From: Massilia sp. ZL223 | Lineage (GTDB): Bacteria; Pseudomonadota; Gammaproteobacteria; Burkholderiales; Burkholderiaceae_D | Assembly: GCF_018119395.1 (NCBI RefSeq) | Contig: NZ_JAGPWD010000025.1 | Span: 25,992-89,991, forward strand | DNA length: 64,000 bases | Direction: 5' to 3' | Part shown: in pieces, positions 25,961 to 34,731 of the stretch | Position numbering within the stretch: position 1 is the stretch's first letter | Layout: each line of letters opens with the position of its first letter | The notes under the pieces: model-generated | Seen by the model: the letters and a program-made list of their open reading frames with translations, nothing else | Database searches by the model: none | Told to the model about the DNA's origin: nothing | Translations under genes and position numbers: made by a program

Positions 25961-26541
25961 CCGGCCCGCTCGAACTGGCGGCCAACGCGTTCACGGCGGT
26001 GGCGATCGTGCTGGCGGGACGCAACAGCGTCCATACCTGGTGGACCGGGATCGTCGGCTGCACCCTGTTCGGCGTGCTGTTCGCCCAGAACCGCCTGTAC
26101 GCCGATGTGCTGCTGCAGGTATTTTTCGTGGCCACCAGCGTGCTCGGGTGGTGGCGCTGGCTGCGCGGCGACCATGGCGCGCCGCTGCCGATCACGCATG
26201 CCGGTCTGCGCACCCTGCTGTGGCTGGCGCCGGCCGGCATCGCGGCCACGGCCGCTTACGGCGCGCTGCTGCACCATTACACGAATGCCTACGCGCCTTT
26301 TGTCGATTCCGCCGTGCTCGTATTCAGCGTTATCGCCCAGCTCCTCATGATGCAAAGGCGCATCGAGAACTGGCCGGTCTGGCTGCTGGTGAACACGGTC
26401 GCGGTCCCGCTTTACTACAGCCGCGAGTTGTACCTGACTTCAGCGCTCTACGTCGGCTTCTGGATCAACGCGATCGTGTCCTGGATCTGGTGGCGCAAGC
26501 TGGCCCGCCGCGAAGCGGCCACTACTGCTGTTACGGGCTGA
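25957..26541 (+). CDS. pnuC: nicotinamide mononucleotide/riboside transporter, PnuC family
   Basis: A 194-residue inner-membrane protein with about seven helices. Family features include the N-terminal LAANAFTAVAIVLAGRNSVHTWWTG, the LYADVLLQVFFVATSVLGWWRW segment (PnuC proteins have a conserved Trp-rich WxW here) and LLVNTVAVPLYYSRELYLTSALY in the second half. It imports nicotinamide riboside or related NAD precursors. The ATG at 25957 is preferred because it overlaps the short leader frame; the open frame extends upstream without coding character. It belongs with the nearby nad genes in NAD supply. Confidence 0.85.
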   Translation: MTGPLELAANAFTAVAIVLAGRNSVHTWWTGIVGCTLFGVLFAQNRLYADVLLQVFFVATSVLGWWRWLRGDHGAPLPITHAGLRTLLWLAPAGIAATAAYGALLHHYTNAYAPFVDSAVLVFSVIAQLLMMQRRIENWPVWLLVNTVAVPLYYSRELYLTSALYVGFWINAIVSWIWWRKLARREAATTAVTG

Positions 26542-26905
26542 CCGGGGGCAGGTCCCCTTCGTCCTGGTTGCCGCCCGTTTCCGGCGCCCCCAAGCCGGTG
26601 GCCGAGCGTCCGGCCTGGCTGGCGCGGGTGTCCTGGGCGCCGCGATTGATATGGGTCATCGCGCTGTCGGCGGCTTCACCGGCCATGCCGCCTGAGTCGG
26701 GTGTCCCGGCCTCGCCGGTGGGGGCATTCGTGGTTTCGCCGGACTGGTTGCGGGTCAGGCCATCGCCGCCGCTGCCGCCCGTTTCCTGCTGGGTTTCATG
26801 GCTGGGCGTCGCGCCTTGCTGGCCCGAAGTCACGCCGCCGACGCCGATCGTGGTGGACGGATCGTCCTGCCCCGGCGTACCGGGCTGGGATGCGGAAGAA
26901 ATCAT
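26531..26905 (-). CDS. disordered low-complexity hypothetical protein
   Basis: A 124-residue protein made almost wholly of Gly, Ser, Thr, Gln, Asp and Pro, with no predicted fold, signal peptide or membrane segment. Translation looks real because a near-consensus AGGAGG lies five bases before ATG 26905. Its 3' end overlaps the convergent pnuC by 11 bases. Similar short disordered proteins are often induced by stress in soil bacteria; that is inference. No function is recognised. Confidence 0.6.
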   Translation of the reverse strand: MISSASQPGTPGQDDPSTTIGVGGVTSGQQGATPSHETQQETGGSGGDGLTRNQSGETTNAPTGEAGTPDSGGMAGEAADSAMTHINRGAQDTRASQAGRSATGLGAPETGGNQDEGDLPPVSP

Positions 26906-27024
26906 CGCGGCCTCCTGTGATGGTGGAGGCCTATTGTCGCGCAGCGATGCGCGCGTCGCTGTCGGCGGGTTGTCGGTAGGGCTGTAGGACCGGGCCGCGC
27001 AGGCCCGCGCTAAGCTCAGCTCAG

Positions 27025-27468
27025 TTAGTTATAGTGCTTGTAGACCGCAGTCTTGCCGCCGTCCTTCACCAGGAGTACATCGTAGGGGTCGCTGCGCGGA
27101 CCTTCCATGCCCGGCGAGCCGAGCGGCATCGCCGGCACGGCCAGCCCCACGGCCTTCGGTTTCTCGGCCAGCAGGCGCTTGATCTCGGCGGCCGGCACGT
27201 GGCCCTCCAGCGCGTAGCCCTTCACGCGGCCGGAATGGCAGGAGCCGTATTGTTCGGGGATGCCGAACTTCTGGCGGTAGTCGGACGGATCCTCGACATC
27301 CGTGGCCTTGACCGTGAAGCCATTCGCCTCGAGGTGCTTGACCCATTCCTTGCAGCAGCCGCACATCGAGGTCTTGTACACCTCGATCACCGGCTGGGCG
27401 GCGCAGGCGGCCAGGGGCAGCGCGATCAGCGCGGCGGCGGCCGAATGGATGAAGTAAGGCTTGAACAT
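27025..27468 (-). CDS. DUF411 metal-binding protein, periplasmic
   Basis: 147 residues from ATG 27468, which follows CAGGAGCAAG. A signal peptide ends near AACAAQP, possibly a lipoprotein lipobox (PLAACA). The DUF411 core starts at VIEVYKTSMCGCCKEWVKHL, where the CGCC motif sits at a thioredoxin-like first strand, followed by GSCHSGRVKGYALEGHVPA and a final YDVLLV strand. Family members occur in copper and metal resistance loci. The divergently placed neighbour is a Cys-rich copper-binding helix-bundle protein, which supports a role in copper handling. Confidence 0.82.
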   Translation of the reverse strand: MFKPYFIHSAAAALIALPLAACAAQPVIEVYKTSMCGCCKEWVKHLEANGFTVKATDVEDPSDYRQKFGIPEQYGSCHSGRVKGYALEGHVPAAEIKRLLAEKPKAVGLAVPAMPLGSPGMEGPRSDPYDVLLVKDGGKTAVYKHYN

Positions 27469-27549
27469 GCTTGCTCCTGTCAATCAAGGATGGTGTTTGC
27501 CCGGACGAATCGTGCGTAGCCGGTCAGGCTATGGTGCTACGGTATCCGG

Positions 27550-27993
27550 TTGTGGAAACACGCCGCTACTATACCAGTACGGCCTCTTTTCCGGAGCACA
27601 AGCAGCCTGAAGGAGGGAGAGACGGAACAATCGCATTACAGCACCTGCATCGAAGCCTGCAACCATTGCGCCGACGCCTGCGACATGTGCGCGGCCGCCT
27701 GCCTGCGCGAGGACGATGTGAAGATGATGGCGCGCTGTATTTCGCTGGACATGGACTGCGCCCAATCGTGCCGGCTGGCGGCGAGCGTGATGGCGCGTGG
27801 CGGCGAGGCGGCCCAGGCCGTGTGCAGCGCCTGCGCCGAGGTCTGCGGCAGGTGCGCGGAGGAGTGCGCGAACCACCCCATGCAGCATTGCCAGGAATGC
27901 GCGGCGGCCTGCCGCGAGTGCGCGGTCGAATGCCGCCGCATGGGCGGCATGGCCCTCGGCGCGCCCGGCTATGGCGTCCCGGCGCCGCACTGA
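27550..27993 (+). CDS. four-helix-bundle copper-binding protein (DUF326/Csp-like)
   Basis: A Cys-rich helical protein with repeated CxxC/CxxxC spacing (CIEACNHCADACDMCAAAC, then CSACAEVCGRCAEEC and CQECAAACREC), typical of DUF326 and the copper-storage Csp family. It would bind several Cu(I) ions inside the bundle. The start is uncertain: the only standard in-frame start is TTG 27550 with no ribosome site. A perfect AAGGAGG (27610-27616) instead lies five bases before an in-frame ACG at 27622, which would give the family-like N-terminus xEQSHYSTCIEAC. The true product may thus be about 123 residues. Confidence 0.8.
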   Translation: MWKHAATIPVRPLFRSTSSLKEGETEQSHYSTCIEACNHCADACDMCAAACLREDDVKMMARCISLDMDCAQSCRLAASVMARGGEAAQAVCSACAEVCGRCAEECANHPMQHCQECAAACRECAVECRRMGGMALGAPGYGVPAPH

Positions 27994-28027
27994 GCGCTCG
28001 GGCCTTCGCGGCCCCGCGAGGCGGTGT

Positions 28028-28048
28028 TATACTGTATATAAGTACAGT
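28028..28048 (+). promoter_or_regulatory. LexA (SOS) box overlapping the -10 of the recombinase promoter
   Basis: ACTGTATATAAGTACAGT (28031-28048) contains CTGT-N8-ACAG with an AT-rich centre, differing only slightly from the E. coli LexA consensus. A -10-like TATACT (28028-28033) overlaps its left edge, and the recombinase ATG is 17 bases downstream. LexA would block RNA polymerase directly. Conservation of this consensus in betaproteobacterial LexA is established. Confidence 0.75.
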
Positions 28049-28064
28049 CTTTCATTGCCGCCTC

Positions 28065-29228
28065 ATGCCTGTTTTCCTGCCCATCGATCTCGACCCGCTC
28101 CCTGATGAAGGGCTGGACAAGGCGGCGGCCACGCGACGGGGCAAGAACCTGGGAGCGCATTTCCACGACGAGCCCGCGACCGATGCGCGCAGCGACGCCG
28201 AACTGGCGCGCGAATACATCTCGCACGGCGAACTGAGTCCCAAGTCGATCGCCAACGTCCAGAAGGAGCTCTACCGTTTCCTGACCTGGTGCCGCGAGGA
28301 GGCGAAGAAGAGTTTCCAGCAGCTGAATACCGGGGACCTGAACGCCTACAAGGAGTTCCTCAAGCAGCCACCCGCCGAGTGGATCTCGACCACCAAGTGG
28401 CCGCGCAGCGACCCGCGCTACCGGCCGTTTTCCGGGCCCTTGTCCGACCCGAGCCGGCGCCAGGCGATGATCGCGGTGAAGGGCGTGCTGACCTATGCCG
28501 AGCAGACCGGCTACCTGCGCCGCAATCCGGCGCGCCTGGTGAAGAACGTCCGGGCGCCGCACGCGAGCCGGATCACGCGCTACCTGAGTCCGCAGGCCGT
28601 CGCGCTGGCGCTCGATACGCTGGAGCGGCGCCCGGCCGGCACCGAAGCCGAGCGGCGCCAGCGCGAGCGCGACCGGTTCCTCCTGGTCGCCTTCGCGCAG
28701 ACGGGCGCGCGCCTGAACGAGATCGTCGGCGCCCACATGGGCGCCATCTACAGCGAAGGCGACGGGCGCTGGTGGCTGGACGTGATGGGCAAGGGCGCCA
28801 AGCCGCGCCGGCTGCCGGTGCCGCCGGCCATGCTGGCCGCTTACCGCGACTATCGCCGCGCTTTCGGCCTGCTCGAACACACCGGGCGCGCCGACCGCAT
28901 GCCCCTGGTCCTGTCGAGCCGCAGCAAGGAGTTCGTGCGCGTCAGCGATGAAGCGGCTTCCGAAGCGCTGAAAGCCGTGTTCCAGGCGGCGGCCGGCGCA
29001 GCGGCGGCCCAGGGCGACGGCGACAGCGCGGCGGCCTTGCGCCAGGCATCGACCCACTGGCTGCGCCACAGCATGCTGACCAACCACGCCAACAACGGGG
29101 TGCAGCTGAAGACCTTGCAGGACACGGCCGGCCACGCCAACATCGCCACCACGGCCGCCTACCTGCACAAGCAGGATCACGAACGCCACGACGAGATCGT
29201 GGGCGCGCCGGGGAAGGGGCTGCTGTAG
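28065..29228 (+). CDS. tyrosine recombinase/integrase
   Basis: 387 residues. The ATG at 28065 is used because it lies just after the LexA box; the upstream frame is antisense to other coding. An N-terminal SAM-like core-binding domain (about 45-170) precedes the catalytic domain. All catalytic residues are present: Arg216 (TGARLNEI), Lys in MGKGAKPRR, His331 and Arg334 (HWLRHS), His357 (AGHANI) and Tyr366 (AAYLHK). It is therefore predicted active. No phage or plasmid genes adjoin it. Downstream is an array of five palindromic cores that could be its target sites. Confidence 0.87.
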   Translation: MPVFLPIDLDPLPDEGLDKAAATRRGKNLGAHFHDEPATDARSDAELAREYISHGELSPKSIANVQKELYRFLTWCREEAKKSFQQLNTGDLNAYKEFLKQPPAEWISTTKWPRSDPRYRPFSGPLSDPSRRQAMIAVKGVLTYAEQTGYLRRNPARLVKNVRAPHASRITRYLSPQAVALALDTLERRPAGTEAERRQRERDRFLLVAFAQTGARLNEIVGAHMGAIYSEGDGRWWLDVMGKGAKPRRLPVPPAMLAAYRDYRRAFGLLEHTGRADRMPLVLSSRSKEFVRVSDEAASEALKAVFQAAAGAAAAQGDGDSAAALRQASTHWLRHSMLTNHANNGVQLKTLQDTAGHANIATTAAYLHKQDHERHDEIVGAPGKGLL

Positions 29229-29298
29229 CCGGCCCGGGCTCGGCTGGCGCCTGGCGCTGACGTCACTGCCTCACATTGGCGCCGAGCTGCCGAAATAA

Positions 29299-29596
29299 GT
29301 AACTTGTCGAGTTGCGGATGGGTCTCGCTTGGATCGAGAGGCGTCACTGACGAGCTCAAGAATTCTGTAACTCGTCGAGTGCCAGATGCCGCTCGCTTGG
29401 ACGGATATCGAGCAGGCGCCGCCGCGCCGCCGCAGAACGTAACTTATCGAGTGACAGCCAGCATCCGCCTGGACGGTGGCTCTACCGCTCAGATTCGGTG
29501 GTTGCGTAACTCGTCGAGTGCCAGAAAGGAGTTGCTCAGACAGGTATCGAGGAGGTACCGCCCGCGGAGCTGCCGTAGTTCTGTAACTCGTCGAGT
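29299..29596 (+). repeat. array of five palindromic 14-bp cores in degenerate ~70-bp units
   Basis: The core GTAACTYGTCGAGT (one copy GTAACTTATCGAGT) occurs at 29299, 29367, 29439, 29506 and 29583, spaced 68, 72, 67 and 77 bases. ACTCG-T-CGAGT is self-complementary around one base. Similarity extends about 20 bases to the right (GCCAGATGCCGCTCGCTTGG-like). The fifth copy is coding: read on the minus strand it gives LSLDELQN near the end of the gene at 29536-29814. Copies 2 and 4 on the minus strand read LALDELQNS-stop and LALDELRNHRI-stop, like relics of the same gene tail. The 307-base gap 29229-29535 holds nothing else that I recognise. Confidence 0.75.
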
Positions 29597-29814
29597 GACA
29601 GACGGCGCTCGTTCAAGGCGCTAAGGATGGAGGCAAGTTGCTCGGCGTCGGGCTGGATGTAGACGATGCGCTGCTCGAGCTGCTTTTCCCAGTAGGGGGT
29701 ATAGGGCACATCGGTCTCGGTCATGACCTTTGCATCGAAACTGCCGTCCTGGAGTTCGCCGACCAGCGTGATGCGCGCCGTATCCGGCGTCGTGTTCTTC
29801 ACCGTAATGTTCAT
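29536..29814 (-). CDS. small hypothetical protein whose 3' end carries the repeat core
   Basis: A 92-residue soluble protein with AAGGGAG before ATG 29814. Residues 1-45 look beta-rich (NITVKNTTPDTARITLVGEL) and residues 45-80 helical (EKQLEQRIVYIQPDAEQLAS). The tail after LSLDELQN is Gly/Ser-rich. The last quarter overlaps the fifth repeat core, as expected when a site-specific element inserts into a gene's 3' end and restores its coding sequence. No family is recognised. Confidence 0.6.
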   Translation of the reverse strand: MNITVKNTTPDTARITLVGELQDGSFDAKVMTETDVPYTPYWEKQLEQRIVYIQPDAEQLASILSALNERRLSLDELQNYGSSAGGTSSIPV

Positions 29815-30050
29815 GCTGCTCCCTTCGAATGATCAGTTCGCATGTGGCCATTGTCCCGCAGGGACAGCCTCGGCGCAAATCGCTGCCGTCATCCGTGCGC
29901 GGGTGTTGCACCGGCATATTGCGTAAGCACATGGGGGATGCGTCGCGGGCTGCGCGCGGCCCGCGGGTGTCGCCCAAGTTTTTGTGGTCGAGCGCTACGA
30001 GCTCCGGCCGCCAAGCCACGTCCGGGAGGGGAGGGGCCCGGTGCGAAAAC

Positions 30051-30821
30051 TCAGGTCCGTTCGCGTCGCACCGCCCCCGCCAGGTCACCCAGCAGATCGA
30101 CCGGCAACGGGAACACGATGGTCGAGGATTTGTCCCCGGCGATCGCGCTCAGCGTTTGCATGTAGCGCAGCTGCATCGCGCCGGGTCGCTGCGACAGTAC
30201 GTACGCCGCCTGCTGCAGCTTTTCCGAGGCCTGCAGCTCGCCCTCGGCGTGGATGATCTTGGCGCGCCGTTCCCGTTCGGCCTCGGCCTGCCGCGCGATG
30301 GCGCGGATCATCGACTCGTCCAGGTCGACGTGCTTGATCTCGACATTGGCGACCTTGATGCCCCACGCGTCCGTCTGAACGTCGAGCACTTGCTGGATGT
30401 CCATGTTCAGCCGCTCGCGCTCGGCCAGCATTTCATCCAGTTCGTGCTTGCCGAGCACGGCCCGCAAGGTGGTCTGGGCCAGCTGGCTCGTGGCTTCCAT
30501 GAAGTTGGCGACCTGGATGATGGCCTTGTCCGGATCGACCACGCGAAAATAGATCACCGCGTTGACCTTGACCGAGACGTTGTCGCGCGAGATCACGTCC
30601 TGGGTCGGCACGTCGAGCACCACGGTGCGCATGTCGACCCGCACCATCTGCTGGAGCACCGGGATGATGATGATCAGGCCGGGACCGCGCACGCCCCAGA
30701 AGCGTCCCAGCTGGAACACCACGCCGCGCTCGTATTCGCGCAGGATGTGGATCGCGGCCGCCAGCAAGCCAAGCACGAGCATCAGCAGGGCGCCGATGCC
30801 GATACCGATTTCGAACACCAT
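30051..30821 (-). CDS. slipin (stomatin-like SPFH/band-7 protein)
   Basis: 256 residues. One N-terminal membrane helix ([20 protein letters not shown]) is followed by the SPFH domain: [47 protein letters not shown]-like [11 protein letters not shown], and the C-terminal coiled coil [21 protein letters not shown] perfect AAGGAGG lies six bases before ATG 30821 and directly abuts an alternative ATG at 30827, so 30821 is preferred. The NfeD gene ends within this ribosome site, and slipin-NfeD pairs are a conserved membrane-microdomain and protease unit. Confidence 0.88.
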   Translation of the reverse strand: MVFEIGIGIGALLMLVLGLLAAAIHILREYERGVVFQLGRFWGVRGPGLIIIIPVLQQMVRVDMRTVVLDVPTQDVISRDNVSVKVNAVIYFRVVDPDKAIIQVANFMEATSQLAQTTLRAVLGKHELDEMLAERERLNMDIQQVLDVQTDAWGIKVANVEIKHVDLDESMIRAIARQAEAERERRAKIIHAEGELQASEKLQQAAYVLSQRPGAMQLRYMQTLSAIAGDKSSTIVFPLPVDLLGDLAGAVRRERT

Positions 30822-30823
30822 GC

Positions 30824-32275
30824 TCATCCTCCTTGATTGTTCTCGGCCGGAGCCACCCGCACCGTGAGGCCATCGCGCCGCAGCACCCTCACCATTTGCC
30901 CCGGCTTCAGGGGCAGGGGACTGACGGCTTTCCATAGTTCGCCTTCGAGACGGACCCAGCCTTCGCAGGCGCCCGGCTGTTCCATGCTTTCGATCCGGGT
31001 CAGCGAGCCGGGCAGGCCGGCCGTGGCGCTGGTGACGGGGCGGCGGCGCGTCGCCAGCGCGATCCGCGCGATCCCGGCCAGCAGCAGGGCGCTCAGCACG
31101 CCCAGGGTCACGATCAGCACGGGCGGGATGCCGAAGCCCGGCAAGGCGGTGTCGATCAGCATCAGTGCGCCGGCCACGAAGGCGACGATGCCGCCGAGCC
31201 CGAGCACCCCGAAGCTGGGCAGGAAGGCTTCGGCGATCATGAACATCAGTCCGAGCATGATCAGGGCCAGGCCAACATAGTTCACCGGCAGCAGCTGCAA
31301 GGCATACAGGCCCAGCAGCAGGGAAATCGCGCCGATCACCCCAGGCGCCACAAAGCCCGGGTTCATGAATTCGAACACCAGCCCGTAGATGCCGATCGTC
31401 ATCAGCAACAGCGCAACACTCGGGTTCGCGATGGCCGCCAGGAAGCGGTTGCGCCAGTCCGATTCGATGGGCACCACGGCGGCATTCTTCGTGTGCAGGC
31501 GTTGCGCATGGCCGTGTACCGTCACGCTGTGCTCGTCGAGCTGGGCCAGCAGGGAGTCCAGGTCTTCCGCGACAAACTCGATCACATGCTGCTCGAGTGC
31601 ATCGTGGGCGCTGAGGCTGACCGCTTCGCGCACCGCCAGCTCGGCCCAATCGGCATTGCGCCCGCGCATCTGGGCAAGCCCGCGCAGGTAGGCCGCCGCG
31701 TCGTTGACCTGCTTGCGCGCCATTGGCGTGTCCGGCCCCTTGCGCTCTGGCTCGGCGCCGCGGCTCTTGTCGGCGGCGGGCGCGGGAAGCGGGGAAGGCT
31801 CGCGTCCGGGCGTGGGCTGCTGCGGCCCGATGCCGACCTCGACAGGCGTGGCCGCGCCGATATTCGTGCCGGGAGCCATGGCCGCCACATGGCTGGCGTA
31901 CAGGATATAGGTGCCGGCGCTGGCCGCCCGGGCGCCACTCGGGGCGACATACACCGCCACCGGTATCGGCGAGGTCAGGATCGCCTTGATCACAGTGCGC
32001 ATCGAGGTATCCAGTCCGCCCGGCGTATCCATCTGCAGGATGACCAGCTGAAAATGCTCGCTCGCCGAGTAAGCGATGCCGCGTGCGATGTAGTCGGCCG
32101 TTGCAGGCCCGATCGCGCCGTCGATCGTCAGCAGGCCGACGCGCTTTGCAGCCGATGCGGCCGATGTGGTCGATGACACCGGCGAGAGCGGCGGCGCCGA
32201 AGCGGACGCGTGCGCCCAGGCGGCGAACGCCATCAGGGCCGCCACCAGCAGGCACCACCATTTTCGCCGGCACAT
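30824..32275 (-). CDS. NfeD-type membrane serine protease (ClpP-class)
   Basis: 483 residues from ATG 32275, preceded by GGAG. A signal sequence ends near AWAHASA. The ClpP/crotonase-like protease domain (about 45-250) includes [14 protein letters not shown], the nucleophile Ser in [23 protein letters not shown], and a probable catalytic Lys in [14 protein letters not shown]. Four or more membrane helices (about 290-415) follow, and an OB-fold NfeD tail ([20 protein letters not shown]) ends the protein. Homologues cleave the C-terminus of their partner stomatin. The gene's stop lies in the slipin ribosome site, so translation is coupled. Confidence 0.87.
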   Translation of the reverse strand: MCRRKWWCLLVAALMAFAAWAHASASAPPLSPVSSTTSAASAAKRVGLLTIDGAIGPATADYIARGIAYSASEHFQLVILQMDTPGGLDTSMRTVIKAILTSPIPVAVYVAPSGARAASAGTYILYASHVAAMAPGTNIGAATPVEVGIGPQQPTPGREPSPLPAPAADKSRGAEPERKGPDTPMARKQVNDAAAYLRGLAQMRGRNADWAELAVREAVSLSAHDALEQHVIEFVAEDLDSLLAQLDEHSVTVHGHAQRLHTKNAAVVPIESDWRNRFLAAIANPSVALLLMTIGIYGLVFEFMNPGFVAPGVIGAISLLLGLYALQLLPVNYVGLALIMLGLMFMIAEAFLPSFGVLGLGGIVAFVAGALMLIDTALPGFGIPPVLIVTLGVLSALLLAGIARIALATRRRPVTSATAGLPGSLTRIESMEQPGACEGWVRLEGELWKAVSPLPLKPGQMVRVLRRDGLTVRVAPAENNQGG

Positions 32276-32539
32276 CGTCTTCTCCAACACATGCGCATCG
32301 AGAACGCGTCATGGCTTTGACCGCTCAGCGCCGCCATCGGTTTCACAGGCCTGGTGCAAGCGCTAGCGACCGCTACCGAACGAATAAGTTCAGTCTACAC
32401 CGCCTCCAGACCGCCCGGCGCATTTGTGCGAGGTCAGCCCTCGGGCCTGCCGAACAGCCTAGAGTTGGATATTGAAGCTGGCGGCATCCCTTCAAAATCT
32501 CGTTCCGCTGGTCACTTACTTGTAGCAATGGAGAGGATC

Positions 32540-34564
32540 ATGAATCAGCAAGCAAGAACCCGTGCAGGCAGCGGGAGGTGGGCGCTGGCGGCAGCGCTGA
32601 CGTCTCTGGCGATCGCGGTCAGCAGCATGGCCAGCGGCGTCGGACAGAGCGCGGATCCGGTGCGGCCCGGCCCGGACGAGGTACGCGCTTCGGGTGCGGT
32701 TGGCGCCGGGAGTCCGGACCATCGGGCGCACGGATCTCCGGTCTACAGCGTGATCAACCTGCCGGTCGAGAAAGATGCCAATTCCTTCCTCAACGAGAAA
32801 GGCCAGGTCGCATTTTCCTCGTATCTGTTCAACGACGCAGGCTTTTTCGACGGTGAGCGCGCCTACGCTCTCGGTTCGCTGGGCGGCGGCTACGCCACCG
32901 TGAGCGGCCTGAACAACCTCGGCGTGGTGATCGGTCATACCAATGACGCCAGCGAGCCGTTCCCGCGCTACGGGCCCTACATCTGGACGGCCGCACGCGG
33001 AATGCGCGCGCTGCCTGGGCCGGGAGGAAGCTATGCGCTCGCGATCAACGACAGGAACCAGATCGTGGGCGACATCCCGGCCCCAGGCATTACCGCCAGG
33101 GCAGCGCGCTGGGACCCGAACGGTCGCATCCGCACGCTCGGTCCGCTCCCGCTCTCGTGGTCTGAAGCACGGGACATCAACGACCTCGGGATCGCTGTCG
33201 GCTTCGCCGACGTCGCCGGTGGAGATCTTCACCCCATGCTCTGGGACGCGACCGGCCGGCAGATCGACCTGGGAAGCTTGGGCGGCAGCGTCGGCATCAC
33301 CTATTTCGTGAACAAATGGGGAGCGGCAGCCGGGATCGGCGATACCCCCGGTGACGCGCATGTAGCGGCTTTCTACTGGAGTCCACGCAGCGGCAAGGTG
33401 CCGACCGGCGCGCAGGACACCGGCTTTCGCCTGGTGACAGCGCTGAACGACCGCGGGGAAATTTCGGGTAATACCTTGCTGCCCTCACGCTACGCGGCCT
33501 ATTTCTGGACGCGGTCCCGCGGGATGACGCTGCTGCCAGGCCTCGGCCCAGGCGATACCGACGTGCTCGACCTGAACAACCGCGGCGAAATGGTCGGCCA
33601 GATCCTGCAGAGCGGCGGCAACCGGGCGGTGCGCTGGCAGGGGCTGCGCACGCCGGTTGATCTGACCAGCCGGGTCCACCGGGCGCCTGCCGGCCTGGTT
33701 ATTTCCACGGCGAGCGCGATCAATGATGCCGGTGTCATCGCCGCCCACTCGAACGCAGGCATGATCTTGTTACGCCCTGGAACACGTGGAACGGATGCGC
33801 CCGTGCTCGGCCCCATCGCCGGGCTGGCCGACACCGTCGTGGTCGGCGACGAAGCGCGCCTTTCGCTCAGCTTTGTCGACAACTCGGCTACACAGACACA
33901 CAAGGCAAAGGCGACGTGGACCGATGGCTGCGATACATCGTATCCCACCGTGCGCGAAGCACGCGGCGTAGGGTCGGTGGATTTCCAGCACCGTTTCTGT
34001 GCACCCGGCCTCTTTACTGTAACTGTGCAAGTTACGGATTCTGGCGGCCGCTCGACTGTGACGCGCCACCCTGTCTGGGTGCTCGAGCCGGAAATGGCCA
34101 CGCTGCGCGGCCAGGGGACGGTGGCAGCGACCGCGAGCGGGGCAGGGGCCAAGGCGGGACCGCTGCGGTTCGCGCTCTGGGCGCCACTCTCGAATCAGGC
34201 GGCGGCAATGGCAGGCGGGCGCACTCGTGCAGGCGCTGGATTCGTCAGCCTGTCCGGGCCTTTCGAGTTTCGCGCGCAGGAAATCAAGGAGGCGAGCCGC
34301 AGTGGAGAACTGGTGCGCCTGGAGGGGACGGGCCGCTACAACGGGCTGCCGGGGTATCGCTTCGTGCTTGAGGCAGTCGATGGCGGGGAGGGGAAACGTG
34401 CCAGCAAAGATGCGCTCCGCGTGCGAATTTCACACAAGGACGCAGAGGGCAAGGAGGTCGTCGACTATGACAATGGCGGTGCAGGAGGCATGAGGGTGTC
34501 GATGGTGGCGGTAGCGCGAAATCGTAGTGCGCTCGTGGAAGGAGGTCTGCACCTGCATGAGTGA
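32540..34564 (+). CDS. secreted HAF-repeat/PKD-domain protein
   Basis: 674 residues from ATG 32540, chosen because GAGAGG precedes it and a signal peptide follows (RWALAAALTSLAIAVSSMAS). Residues about 80-430 carry seven HAF-type repeats of around 45 residues, each centred on an INDxGxxxG element (GLNNLGVVIGHT, AINDRNQIVGDI, DINDLGIAVGFA, ALNDRGEISGNT, DLNNRGEMVGQI). A PKD-like domain follows near 445-550 (GDEARLSLSFVDNS to VTDSGGRSTVTRH) with a Cys pair (GCDTS, RFCAPG). The last 120 residues form a beta domain seen with such proteins. No anchor motif is seen, so it is exported or loosely surface-bound. Function is unknown. Codon use is looser than in neighbours, which hints at transfer. Confidence 0.75.
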   Translation: MNQQARTRAGSGRWALAAALTSLAIAVSSMASGVGQSADPVRPGPDEVRASGAVGAGSPDHRAHGSPVYSVINLPVEKDANSFLNEKGQVAFSSYLFNDAGFFDGERAYALGSLGGGYATVSGLNNLGVVIGHTNDASEPFPRYGPYIWTAARGMRALPGPGGSYALAINDRNQIVGDIPAPGITARAARWDPNGRIRTLGPLPLSWSEARDINDLGIAVGFADVAGGDLHPMLWDATGRQIDLGSLGGSVGITYFVNKWGAAAGIGDTPGDAHVAAFYWSPRSGKVPTGAQDTGFRLVTALNDRGEISGNTLLPSRYAAYFWTRSRGMTLLPGLGPGDTDVLDLNNRGEMVGQILQSGGNRAVRWQGLRTPVDLTSRVHRAPAGLVISTASAINDAGVIAAHSNAGMILLRPGTRGTDAPVLGPIAGLADTVVVGDEARLSLSFVDNSATQTHKAKATWTDGCDTSYPTVREARGVGSVDFQHRFCAPGLFTVTVQVTDSGGRSTVTRHPVWVLEPEMATLRGQGTVAATASGAGAKAGPLRFALWAPLSNQAAAMAGGRTRAGAGFVSLSGPFEFRAQEIKEASRSGELVRLEGTGRYNGLPGYRFVLEAVDGGEGKRASKDALRVRISHKDAEGKEVVDYDNGGAGGMRVSMVAVARNRSALVEGGLHLHE

Positions 34565-34731
34565 ACGACAATCGGATGGATGGCGAGCGCGGGTCGTCGC
34601 TCGCTCGCGCTTGCACAAGGCCTTGCATGCACCAGGCCAAAGACTGCACGAAGTTTCTTATAGTGCTGATACGCTGAATGCGCATCCGTGCCAAATCGTA
34701 GCGCTAGCAGCCCTGGATTCCGATTTCCCTC

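Noticed and set aside
28065..29228. Prophage
   Set aside because: Only the recombinase is present; no repressor, terminase or structural genes occur on either side.
29299..29596. CRISPR array
   Set aside because: Cores are only 14 bases, degenerate, with related rather than unique spacers, and no cas genes are present.
29299..29596. Integron attC array
   Set aside because: The recombinase shows no recognised integron-specific insertion, and the units lack the paired R and L boxes of attC sites.
30051..32312. A 753-codon minus-strand frame seeming to join a large N-terminal region to slipin
   Set aside because: The upstream part is an out-of-frame reading of the NfeD gene. A perfect Shine-Dalgarno marks the true slipin start at 30821.
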